Assembly (NCBI RefSeq): GCF_004362805.1
Contig: NZ_SNYF01000005.1
Location: 248,001-312,000, forward strand
Reading direction: 5' to 3'
Source of the DNA: Algoriphagus boseongensis
GTDB lineage: Bacteria; Bacteroidota; Bacteroidia; Cytophagales; Cyclobacteriaceae
DNA: 64,000 bases
The position numbers and the translations under genes were made by a program. Below are positions 8,327-16,321 of the stretch, in pieces. Position 1 is the stretch's first letter. Every line of letters begins with the position of its first letter. A model generated the notes under the pieces. The model did no database searches and had not been told where the DNA came from. It saw only the letters and a list, made by a program, of their open reading frames with translations.

Positions 8327-9400
8327 TTAAAGTCGAACCACCTCTCCAGTTTTCACAGATTCGTCACAGGCAAAAGCAATCTTGAGGCTGTTTAAAGCAT
8401 CATCCAAATGATCTGTTAAATCCCAATTTTCCTGAATTGCCTTCAAGAAATAGGCTTGTTCTCGATGACAAAGTTCCTGGTGCCCAGGTTCATCGGTCAT
8501 GTCTATCCATTCATCGGGTTTTATAAAGTGGTTTTTCTCATCCAAATCTGCATGATGTACCCGAATTGATTCGGTTTTGGTATGGGAATCCACATCGTCT
8601 GATTTCCCTGCTTTTCCAGCTTCTTTGGCGACTATGGATACTGCTCCTTTTGGTCCAAATACGTCTTTGACAAAAAAAGCAGTCTCACTGATCATCGGAC
8701 CCCAACCCGCCTCATACCAACCCACAGATCCATCCTCAAATCGAATTTGTAGTTGGCCGTAGTTGTAGTTGTCTTTAGAAATATCTTCTGTCAATCTTGC
8801 TCCAATGGCTGATACCCAAACTGGCTTGGATCTGGTCATTTGACACATCACATCAATATAGTGAACTCCACAATCCACAATTGGACTGAGGGATTTCATT
8901 AGGTTGCGGTGAACATCCCACATGAAACCATGGCTTTGCTGGTTTAGATTCATGCGCATCACCAAAGGTTTTCCCAGCTTTTGGGCTTCTTCAATAAAGC
9001 GAATCCAAGAAGGATGATGCCTTAATATGTAGCCCACCACCACTTTTTTCTGCTTCTCTTTCGCTTTGGCTATGATTTTCTCACATCCCAAAATAGAATC
9101 AGCCAGGGGTTTTTCTATAAAAATATGGCAATCTGCTTCCAGTGCCTTTAGAGCAAATTCCTCGTGGGTATCTGGATAAGTTGAGATACAAACGGCTTGG
9201 GGTTGCGTGGCATTTAGCGCCTCTTCAAAATCTTCAAATAGGTCGTACTTCCCACCTAATTTTTGGTTTAATCTGACTTTACTTTCCCCTCGGGCCACTA
9301 GTCCGCAGATTTCAAATTCAGGCATATGATGATAGGCAGTTGCATGAGAAGCTCCCATATTTCCACAGCCAACCACCAAAATTTTAATTTTATCACTCAT
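8327..9400 (-). CDS. Gfo/Idh/MocA family oxidoreductase in the fucose operon
   Basis: A 357-residue dehydrogenase-like protein with Rossmann motif GCGNMG near residue 11, the EKPLAD signature near 94 and the C-terminal PIVDCGVHYIDVM motif. It is probably the first gene of the catabolic operon; 18 bases separate it from the SDR gene. The upstream cyclophilin gene ends only 26 bases before it on the same strand, so a shared transcript is possible. No classical step of the fucose route needs this enzyme, so it may act on a side substrate or a different epimer. Function beyond NAD(P)-dependent oxidoreductase is not known. Confidence 0.85.
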   Translation of the reverse strand: MSDKIKILVVGCGNMGASHATAYHHMPEFEICGLVARGESKVRLNQKLGGKYDLFEDFEEALNATQPQAVCISTYPDTHEEFALKALEADCHIFIEKPLADSILGCEKIIAKAKEKQKKVVVGYILRHHPSWIRFIEEAQKLGKPLVMRMNLNQQSHGFMWDVHRNLMKSLSPIVDCGVHYIDVMCQMTRSKPVWVSAIGARLTEDISKDNYNYGQLQIRFEDGSVGWYEAGWGPMISETAFFVKDVFGPKGAVSIVAKEAGKAGKSDDVDSHTKTESIRVHHADLDEKNHFIKPDEWIDMTDEPGHQELCHREQAYFLKAIQENWDLTDHLDDALNSLKIAFACDESVKTGEVVRL

Positions 9401-9424
9401 TTGTTAGAATAGGTTTGATTGGGT

Positions 9425-10003
9425 TTATTGTTCAATAAGCTTAATTAATTCATCTTTTGAAAGATAAATTATATCGATGTCAAGCGTAATAGGATTGAGC
9501 GGTTGGTCAGTTTCGTCCCGTTTGACACTTACAATCTGATCCACTATTTCCATACCCTTGATGACTTTTCCAAAGACCGTGTATTTCCCGTCAAGCCGAT
9601 GTAAGCCTTCCTTATTTTGGACGATATAGAATTGGCACCTGGCAGAAAGCATGCCTGGATTATCATCCCTTCCAGCTCCAACCGCTCCATAAACATGCGT
9701 TAGCTCTGGATCAAATTCAGGTTCCAGTAAATATTCGGGATCCTTAAATCCTTCAGGAGTATCCGGACATCCACCTTGAGCTACAAAATTGGGAATGACC
9801 CGATTGAACGAAAGCGAATCCCAATACCCTAATTCTGCGAGCTGGATAAAGCTTTTTTGGTGATTTGGAGTGCGGTCATCCAAAGAAATAAGAATTTCTC
9901 CCAAAGGGGTGCTGATTTTTCCGACGGGAAGCGTTTCTTGCGCAAAACATAGATTACCGAGGAATAAAAGAAAAAAGAAGAGGGAGGTCAGTGTTTTTTT
10001 CAT
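9425..10003 (-). CDS. Exported cyclophilin-type peptidyl-prolyl cis-trans isomerase
   Basis: A 192-residue protein with a clear N-terminal signal peptide (MKKTLTSLFFFLLFLGNLCFAQ). The cyclophilin core follows: FNRVIPNFVAQGG carries the catalytic Phe-Arg-Gln region, and DGKYTVFGKVIKGMEIVD is the conserved C-terminal strand-helix. It catalyses X-Pro isomerisation and probably helps fold periplasmic proteins. The SARCQFYIVQNKEGLHRLDG segment replaces the usual GSQFFI motif, as in many Bacteroidota cyclophilins. It lies just upstream of the sugar operon but has no evident link to it. Confidence 0.88.
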   Translation of the reverse strand: MKKTLTSLFFFLLFLGNLCFAQETLPVGKISTPLGEILISLDDRTPNHQKSFIQLAELGYWDSLSFNRVIPNFVAQGGCPDTPEGFKDPEYLLEPEFDPELTHVYGAVGAGRDDNPGMLSARCQFYIVQNKEGLHRLDGKYTVFGKVIKGMEIVDQIVSVKRDETDQPLNPITLDIDIIYLSKDELIKLIEQ

Positions 10004-10072
10004 GCCTAGCTTTTGGGGCTTTTCTTAGGAAATCAAGTTACAAAACCCTTTGAACTTAGGCGCGCTCTCCAT

Positions 10073-11212
10073 TTACTTTTCCGGAATTTTTAACTGGTTT
10101 TGATTGACTACCGGATTTGCATACATGGCCAGGAAGTTTTTTACCAAAAATTCATTCTTGGCATCGACTTTATCATTCAGCCTTTTGGTGAAGGAGTTTT
10201 TTTCTTCTTCTGTGTAGAAGTTTGAAAAGGTTGAGCAATCATTTAGTAGGTCATAAGCAATGTAATTGCTAGGCCAAAGCTTATATCCCGACCAGATTTT
10301 GGAATCTATCACTTCCGCTAATTGGGATAGCTTTTCTCCCAAATTAGCCTCGGACCGATTGATTTCCCGAATTTCATGATTTAGTGTGCCATTTACCTGA
10401 ATGTGAATCCTTTTCTTGGTGCCCATGATTCCCCTCAGGAGATTTAGAAAGTCTTCATTTTCGGATTTCACATATTTTTCATCCCTTGCCTTTGCAATTA
10501 ATTCAGGCATTTTTAAGGCATCAGTTGGGTCATATTCATAAGAAATAGACACCGGAACCAAATTGATTTTCTCGAAGAAATCGAATGGATTTGCACTTTC
10601 CTCAGCCAAGGTTAGCATTTTCAAAACTCCCTTGTGCGTGGAGTCATTGCCATCCTTGGTTCTGCCTTCTTTTTGAGCGGTCCACACTGAGCGGTTTTCT
10701 TTCAGTAGGGATTTATGGATGAATTCTGAAACCAATTTAGAACTTTCGAATAAAGCCCTTCCCGACAATCCTCTTCTAATGGCAAAGTTTCTATTGAGCT
10801 TAGAAAGGATATGCAAAAAAGGCTGCCTGATCAAATTATCCCCAATTGCAGAGGTAGTCATTACCAAGCCTTTCTCATATAAGCAGGAATTTAGCAATGA
10901 GGTGTCCAGAATAATGTCCCGGTGATTGGAAATGAATAGGTAGGCGGTATTTGGTTTTAATACTTCAAATCCTCCGGTGAAAAGGCCATCTGAACTTTTT
11001 TCTAAAACTTTCTGCAGGGCAGGATAAATAAAATTGATCTGAAAATCACGAAGGGAATGAGTATGTAGCATTTGCTTTTTCCAATGGTTTTCAGTGTCAT
11101 TGGGAAAAGTGAAATTCATCATTGCTTCTAGCATTGGTTCATCAATGATCTGCTTGATAGCAGCATTGGCTTCCGCATCGTAAAAGGGTCTGATAGGGTC
11201 AAATTTGGACAT
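10073..11212 (-). CDS. Glycerol-3-phosphate/1-acylglycerol-3-phosphate acyltransferase-like protein
   Basis: A 379-residue PlsB/PlsC-superfamily protein. Acyltransferase blocks are in order: block I FISNHRDIILD near residue 105, block II NFAIRRGLSGR near 154, block III VWTAQKEGRTKDGND near 187 and block IV LVPVSISYEYDP near 221. These correspond to acyl-donor and glycerol-phosphate binding regions. Block I reads H-X5-D rather than the canonical H-X4-D, with an additional Asp two residues after the His. No transmembrane segments are obvious, so it may be a peripheral membrane enzyme of phospholipid synthesis. Exact substrate not determined. Confidence 0.72.
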   Translation of the reverse strand: MSKFDPIRPFYDAEANAAIKQIIDEPMLEAMMNFTFPNDTENHWKKQMLHTHSLRDFQINFIYPALQKVLEKSSDGLFTGGFEVLKPNTAYLFISNHRDIILDTSLLNSCLYEKGLVMTTSAIGDNLIRQPFLHILSKLNRNFAIRRGLSGRALFESSKLVSEFIHKSLLKENRSVWTAQKEGRTKDGNDSTHKGVLKMLTLAEESANPFDFFEKINLVPVSISYEYDPTDALKMPELIAKARDEKYVKSENEDFLNLLRGIMGTKKRIHIQVNGTLNHEIREINRSEANLGEKLSQLAEVIDSKIWSGYKLWPSNYIAYDLLNDCSTFSNFYTEEEKNSFTKRLNDKVDAKNEFLVKNFLAMYANPVVNQNQLKIPEK

Positions 11213-11297
11213 AATGTTGGGTGTCTCGCTGCAAAAAGCAAAATTAACCTGGAAATTGTAAGACTTTTTTAGATAGACGGGCAGTCAACCGAAAGAA

Positions 11298-12173
11298 TTA
11301 ATTTCTTTTAAGATACTTATTTAGAAAATGGAAGTGGACCGGAAGAGCATCTGTCCAATACTGCCAAGTATGGGCACCGGGTCGTTCGGTATATTCATGG
11401 GGAGTTCCATTTTCCAAAAGTAATTGGTGCATCTGTCGATTGGTATCAATCAGGAAATCATCAACTCCACAATCAATGATCAAAGCCAATCCATTTGCTT
11501 TCATTTGATTCACCAATCCCACGACTGTAAAAGGGTTGAAGGCAGGGCCATCATAATTCAGATTCTCACCAAGCATTTCCTTTTGTCCATCCGCTCTCAA
11601 CTTTCGGAAGTCTTCGGGAACTTCCCACATTCTAGTATCAATATTCATCACTCCACTCATACTACCAGCTGCTGAAAATAATTCTGGATGTTTGGCAGAA
11701 AGCATGAGTGAACCATGTCCACCCATGGAAAGTCCGGTGATGGCTCGGGATTCTTTTTGAGCTAGAGTTCGGTAATTTCTATCAATATGAGGAATCAATT
11801 CATTGATGAAATAGGTCTCGTATTTCACAGAATCCATTTTTGGACTGTCATAATAATAACTGGCAGGACCAACACTAGGAGTAACTATAATTAAGTCATA
11901 TTGCTCTGCCAATTGATTGACCAGGCCTTTTTGAGTGACTTTTTGATGCCAATCACTGAAAGAACCAGATCCACCGTGGAGGAGATAGATGACTGCAAAC
12001 TTTTTATCAGAGTTGGAATAGGAAGATGGAAGGGTCACAGCTGCTCGAAGATTTTTCTTCATGGTAGGACTATACACTTCTATGCTATCCACCTTTGCCT
12101 GTCCAATGGATAGCAAAGGAATAGACAGAAATAGAAGAAGAATAATAGTCTTTACTATTCGGCTTCTGCGCAT
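11298..12173 (-). CDS. Secreted alpha/beta-hydrolase esterase (esterase D / S-formylglutathione hydrolase-like)
   Basis: The 291-residue form starts at an ATG (12173) that gives a good signal peptide (RIVKTIILLLFLSIPLLSIGQ); an upstream in-frame ATG at 12251 would bury it. The Esterase_D fold shows the oxyanion region YLLHGGSGS, nucleophile elbow GLSMGGHGS, the acid DCGVDDFLID and the catalytic His in PGAHTWQYW. Enzymes of this group hydrolyse feruloyl, acetyl or mycolyl-type esters of carbohydrates or small phenolics. It appears monocistronic, divergent from the AI-2E permease. Natural substrate unknown. Confidence 0.82.
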   Translation of the reverse strand: MRRSRIVKTIILLLFLSIPLLSIGQAKVDSIEVYSPTMKKNLRAAVTLPSSYSNSDKKFAVIYLLHGGSGSFSDWHQKVTQKGLVNQLAEQYDLIIVTPSVGPASYYYDSPKMDSVKYETYFINELIPHIDRNYRTLAQKESRAITGLSMGGHGSLMLSAKHPELFSAAGSMSGVMNIDTRMWEVPEDFRKLRADGQKEMLGENLNYDGPAFNPFTVVGLVNQMKANGLALIIDCGVDDFLIDTNRQMHQLLLENGTPHEYTERPGAHTWQYWTDALPVHFHFLNKYLKRN

Positions 12174-12352
12174 AGATAAATAGTTTTCTATCAGTTTCTT
12201 GGATAAAATATTGGCGCTCATTTCAAGGGATTTTGTGCTTTTTTGGGTCATTAAAGTTAGTATTAAAAGTCAGGATTGAACCAGATTTGTACTGCTTATC
12301 ATTGAGAATCCTAAATTGAAAATGTATCTTCCAGTAATCTATCCGATACTAG

Positions 12353-13450
12353 ATGAGCAATCTCCAAAAAACGGCCTATTTTCTAATGGTAATTGTTTTT
12401 GGCGCAATAGTGCTTAAAGAGGGCGCTTTTATATTGGTTCCTCTGGTCTGGGGAGTGTTTTTTGCCTTTGCGCTTTATCCTATATCAAGGTGGTTTGAAA
12501 ACAAAAGAATCCCAAGAGGAATGGCAATTATCCTATCCATCCTTTTGATTACGATTTTCGCTTTTTCAATTTTTTATCTTCTGCTAAATCAAATGGTAGG
12601 GCTGATCCGAGAAATCCCTGAAATAGGGGAAAACCTTGAAATGAAGCTTCATAGGTACTCGGATGAGTTGTCGTTGATTTTGGGTAAAGAATGGCTAAAT
12701 CCGAATCACAATCAAGATATTCTAGCTGTCATTACGCCTGAAAATTTCCAAAGCACCTTATTTGAAACTGGAAAATCTTTGGCCCTTGCCGGAGTAATTC
12801 CACTTTATAGTTTCCTTTTTCTCTATTACAAAGATTTCTTTACTGAGTTTCTTTTCAGGCTTTCAAAGGATAATAAGGATGAGCTCATTTTGTGGGTGGA
12901 GAATTCTGGTCAGGTAATTCAATCATATTTGGCTGGAATTATTCGTGTTACTGGAATAGTTGCCGTTCTGTGTGGTTTGTTTTTTTTAGCAATAGGAGTC
13001 AAATACTTTCTTCTATTCGCAGTTTTCTTGGCAATAATGAATCTGATTCCTTATGTCGGCGTCGTGATTTCTTCCTTTTTTGTAATTCTTTACGTGTTTT
13101 TGACAACGGATAGTTTGTTCTATCCTTTGGTAACCGGTTTTACGCTTTGGGGAATCCAGCTTTTGGAAAATAATATTATTACTCCACTTGTGGTTGGGTC
13201 TAAAGTAAAAGTGAATGCCTTGGCGGTGATTTTGGCTATTTTATTGGGAGGATGGCTTTGGGGGATTTCAGGAATGGTTCTTTTCATACCCCTAGTTGGC
13301 GTATTAAAAATTACTCTGAGTAGAAATGAGAGTCTTCATCCCTTTGCATATTTATTGGGAGATGAAGTTCCTGTCACTGAATTGAATGAGAATTTTTTGA
13401 AGATTTTGGGAAGGAAGATGAAAAAGAAAAATCCAAATCCACACAATTGA
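12353..13450 (+). CDS. AI-2E family transporter (PerM-like permease)
   Basis: A 365-residue membrane protein with N-terminal hairpin helices (residues 7-45), a helix around 65, a soluble segment (about 90-150) and a cluster of C-terminal helices including the GVVISSFFVILYV and WGISGMVLFIPLVGVLKI stretches. PYVGVVI and the PL(V)xGxK-type motif PLVVGSKVKVN are hallmarks of the AI-2E/PerM family. Members have been linked to autoinducer-2 or ion export, but the family assignment says little about substrate. It stands alone, divergent from the esterase gene. Confidence 0.85.
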   Translation: MSNLQKTAYFLMVIVFGAIVLKEGAFILVPLVWGVFFAFALYPISRWFENKRIPRGMAIILSILLITIFAFSIFYLLLNQMVGLIREIPEIGENLEMKLHRYSDELSLILGKEWLNPNHNQDILAVITPENFQSTLFETGKSLALAGVIPLYSFLFLYYKDFFTEFLFRLSKDNKDELILWVENSGQVIQSYLAGIIRVTGIVAVLCGLFFLAIGVKYFLLFAVFLAIMNLIPYVGVVISSFFVILYVFLTTDSLFYPLVTGFTLWGIQLLENNIITPLVVGSKVKVNALAVILAILLGGWLWGISGMVLFIPLVGVLKITLSRNESLHPFAYLLGDEVPVTELNENFLKILGRKMKKKNPNPHN

Positions 13451-13637
13451 TAGGATGAATTTGGAGATTTATTTATTTGATTTTCAGGGTTAATTGAAAA
13501 ATTTTAAGCTTTATTTTCTAAATTTTGAAAGGATTAAGGAAATATTGATAAGGTTTGAATTTTAGAATCAATTTTTTCCTTTTCCCTTGAATTAGGGTGT
13601 ACTAGACCTGTTTTTTATCCATTTAATTTTTAGAACT

Positions 13638-15107
13638 ATGAAAATTCCAATTAATCCCGATGGAACAATAGATTCAGATTCCATCAAAAAAATAATCCGT
13701 GAAATCTTGGAGGAGATGGGGCTAGCTCCTAATTCCAAATTTTCCAGTTCGGAAGAAAAAAAGGAAAGTCTTGTGGAAAATGAGGTAATAAAGCCTGCAG
13801 TAGCTGCCTCTGTGGCCTCTAACCAAATTGAAAACTTTGATGAGCTCTTTTCTTCAGGGGAGGAAATTATTCGTCTTCCGGAATCATGGTATGGAAAAGA
13901 AATCTCTATTCGATCAAATGGGATGATCAAGCCTGGAAAAGTAAAGGCAATTATCGGGAATGAGACGCGATTGACCTTTGCAGAATGGAATAGTTCACCC
14001 ACCCAGCTTTTTGATTTGGAAAACTGCCAAGAGCTGGGAATTCGTGGATGTACTTTTCTTTGTCCCCCCAATAGGCCAATGAGGACAGGTTTTCCCGACA
14101 AAGAATTGTTTGGATGGAAAAGAGATTCAGTATTTAAAGGGAAGTTTGCCTACATCGATGGACAAGAAATCAAGGACAAAGAAAGGGTCACCTATGGACT
14201 TTCAAGATTTTGCTATTCTTCAGATTCTCCCGATAGGATTTATTTAATAGCAGAAAACATTCATCATAATGGATTTAATTTCACCCAAATAAAAAATCCC
14301 GAGAAAGGAAACCTATGGTTAATTCTGAGGAATGTAAGTATTTATAATCCGGTCATTGAACAGCCCAGAAGTCATTATTATTCTCCAACCCGATTTAAAG
14401 TAAGGGTAAGTGTGAAAGATGGAATTGCTACAATCATATCAGACAATACTTTTGATCAGATCTTAACCCATTGGGGATATAACATAGGTTCTCAAAGGTC
14501 AATACTCCATTTTGATCGCTTTGTTTTTGATATCTCTGAAGTTCAGTTAATTGATCAGAAAACCCTTAAACTCTGGGATCAACGCGGAAATCTTGAACGA
14601 ATTTCTCCTCAATCAATCCGGACTAATTTTGAACTTCAGCCTTTAGACCAAACTAATTTGGGAATTGTGGTCTCTAAACAAATTGATGAAACTAGAAGGT
14701 TTAACTGGGTTTATGAGATGGATAGACCTTCATTTGAGACTGAAATTAAACTTTCCTATAGACAAAGTACAGATGGAGAATTTGATGCCTTTATTGTTTC
14801 TAAAGGCAATGCCCTATTTTCTGTGCCAGTGACTAAGGAAACTAAATTTGGTGATGATTATTGGGAAAGCGGAGTCATAACAATTTCTCATGGCTACGGA
14901 TGGACCTGGTACAACGAAGAGTTTTCAGGATTTATCGAAAATTATCATGGGTTAGGCTATCACCGAAATTCTGGTGGGTCGGGAATTACCCAAGGTTTGA
15001 CGATAAAAGACTCCACATTTGAATTTAACCCTCCTTTACCAACTGGTAACCTAGAGAAAGTGCCGGACGAAGTGAGCGATTATTTAAAATGGCTGAGGTC
15101 CATTTGA
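13638..15107 (+). CDS. Uncharacterised 489-residue protein
   Basis: I do not recognise this protein. It has no signal peptide or membrane segment. Residues 1-65 are charged and probably helical or disordered (IKKIIREILEEMG, then Glu/Lys/Ser-rich). Residues 75-480 are rich in aromatic, Gly and beta-favouring residues (for example SHGYGWTWYNEEFSGFIENY), suggesting a large beta-structured domain. The ATG at 13638 is preceded by an AT-rich leader. It sits alone between the AI-2E permease and a tRNA operon and ends before a strong bidirectional terminator. Position next to tRNA genes and lack of known relatives make it a candidate accessory gene. A phage- or toxin-like role is possible but unsupported. 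Confidence 0.7.
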   Translation: MKIPINPDGTIDSDSIKKIIREILEEMGLAPNSKFSSSEEKKESLVENEVIKPAVAASVASNQIENFDELFSSGEEIIRLPESWYGKEISIRSNGMIKPGKVKAIIGNETRLTFAEWNSSPTQLFDLENCQELGIRGCTFLCPPNRPMRTGFPDKELFGWKRDSVFKGKFAYIDGQEIKDKERVTYGLSRFCYSSDSPDRIYLIAENIHHNGFNFTQIKNPEKGNLWLILRNVSIYNPVIEQPRSHYYSPTRFKVRVSVKDGIATIISDNTFDQILTHWGYNIGSQRSILHFDRFVFDISEVQLIDQKTLKLWDQRGNLERISPQSIRTNFELQPLDQTNLGIVVSKQIDETRRFNWVYEMDRPSFETEIKLSYRQSTDGEFDAFIVSKGNALFSVPVTKETKFGDDYWESGVITISHGYGWTWYNEEFSGFIENYHGLGYHRNSGGSGITQGLTIKDSTFEFNPPLPTGNLEKVPDEVSDYLKWLRSI

Positions 15108-15122
15108 AAAAAATATAGCGAC

Positions 15123-15158
15123 AAAAAAGCCCAATAGACTGATCTATTGGGCTTTTTT
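15123..15158. terminator. Bidirectional terminator between the 489-residue gene and the tRNA operon
   Basis: A perfect 16-bp inverted repeat (AAAAAAGCCCAATAGA / its complement) with CTGA loop. A/T runs on both sides allow it to serve both convergent units. Confidence 0.9.
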
Positions 15159-15159
15159 G

Positions 15160-15241
15160 TGCGGACGAAAAGATTCGAACTTTCACACCCGGAGGCGCTG
15201 CCGCCTGAAGACAGTGCGTCTACCAATTTCGCCACGTCCGC
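15160..15241 (-). tRNA. tRNA-Leu (anticodon CAG)
   Basis: The acceptor pair GCGGACG/CGTCCGC closes a class II tRNA with a long variable arm. The anticodon stem CTGTC/GGCAG encloses the loop TTCAGGC, anticodon CAG. The TTCGAAT T-loop is present, and CCA is not encoded. It is the last of three tRNAs in one minus-strand unit. Confidence 0.95.
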
Positions 15242-15262
15242 AAACTGACAAGAAAACTAAAG

Positions 15263-15336
15263 TCGGGGTGGCAGGATTCGAACCTACGACCTCCACATCC
15301 CAAATGTGGCGCGATACCGGGCTACGCTACACCCCG
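15263..15336 (-). tRNA. tRNA-Pro (anticodon TGG)
   Basis: Acceptor CGGGGTG/CACCCCG, anticodon stem CCACA/TGTGG with loop TTTGGGA, anticodon TGG, and T-loop TTCGAAT. Length is 74, discriminator A. Middle gene of the Ser-Pro-Leu unit. Confidence 0.95.
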
Positions 15337-15348
15337 AACTAAATACTG

Positions 15349-15437
15349 CAGAGAGTGGGGGATTCGAACCCCCGGTACAGTTTAACCCGTACGACAGTTT
15401 AGCAAACTGTTGGTTTCAGCCACTCACCCAACTCTCT
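15349..15437 (-). tRNA. tRNA-Ser (anticodon GCT)
   Basis: Class II tRNA with acceptor AGAGAGT/ACTCTCT, discriminator G (usual for serine), anticodon stem ACAGT/ACTGT with loop TTGCTAA, anticodon GCT, and a long variable arm. First gene of the unit. Confidence 0.95.
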
Positions 15438-15467
15438 GTTTCCTTTTAGCCTTTAGCTAAAGTGTTG

Positions 15468-15500
15468 CAAATATAAACCAATTGGCAATATTTAAACAAA
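15468..15500 (-). promoter_or_regulatory. Promoter of the tRNA operon (Bacteroidota type)
   Basis: On the minus strand TTTG (15500-15497), a 21-base spacer and TATATTTG (15475-15468) match the TTG-N17-23-TAnnTTTG pattern. The predicted start lies roughly 25 bases before tRNA-Ser. Confidence 0.75.
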
Positions 15501-15807
15501 TAGAAGCCTAATAAGATGTGTGCTAAAGAAAGATTAGAATTAATCCCTTGATTATCAATTTGAATATTTATGAATTAAAAATATCCGCAATTCCATTAGT
15601 AAGAGAATTTAGGATTTCGAATGAAGCGGATATTAGTCCACAGACCGCAGACGACAGCACGTAAAATCTATCCTCAAACCCTTTTCAGTTAGTAAGTGGC
15701 AACAAATCAATTATATCAAGTTTAATTTTTTTAAGCCCAAAAAATACCCACTACTTGGTATTTTTTACGATGACTTCTTTTTTACTTTTGAATAAGAATA
15801 CATTTTT
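15501..15807. other. Gene-free stretch upstream of the 84-residue ORF
   Basis: AT-rich DNA with no supported gene. The only pattern seen is AGACCGCAGACGACAG at 15642-15657. It matches 13 of 16 bases of AGACCGAAGACGGAAG in the array next to the first four-helix-bundle gene (56.6 kb) and may be a solo copy of that repeat. Confidence 0.4.
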
Positions 15808-16062
15808 ATGGTAATCCGCACTACGTCCTCCGAATTTTTAATTGAAGCCTGTGAATCAGGGGTGGGCTGCGTCTACATTTATTGTAATGAATCTGAAGAG
15901 TTGGAGCGTTTTTTTGGCTCTAAAATCATTGAATTGCCTGTAGGTTCTGGATGGAAATTCAGAACTAAAACGTGCAAGCAGGACTTTGCTCATGCTTTAA
16001 TCCAATTGGTTAAGGAGATTGATTACAAGCATTTTCCAGGATTTAAATCCTTGCTCGTCTAA
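15808..16062 (+). CDS. Small hypothetical protein (84 residues)
   Basis: An 84-residue acidic/aromatic protein with three cysteines (C15, C21, C26; another at C55) and no signal or membrane segment. The pattern VGCVYIYCNESEELERFFGSK looks like a strand-helix alpha/beta fold. The ATG at 15808 is preceded by an AT-rich leader with no clear ribosome-binding site. It sits 259 bases before the PAS protein on the same strand. I recognise no family. Coding looks plausible from amino-acid composition and codon use, but is not proven. Confidence 0.5.
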   Translation: MVIRTTSSEFLIEACESGVGCVYIYCNESEELERFFGSKIIELPVGSGWKFRTKTCKQDFAHALIQLVKEIDYKHFPGFKSLLV

Positions 16063-16321
16063 CCTTTCTAAAAAATTATTATTTCGAGAGATTTTTTTTA
16101 TTTCCCGCAATTTGGGATGAAAAACATTTTTGTTGAAAACAGATACCTTTTTTTCTAGATCAAAATAAAATACTGATTTAATTTAAAAATTGGTATAAAA
16201 TTCTACAAAAAAATGTTTTTTCTAATTAAAATTTTTTATCCATCTTTCGGACCGTCACCCGATTTAAACTTAACACTTGATCTGTACTGAAAACATTGAA
16301 AACCTTATTCCAAAGTCCGTT

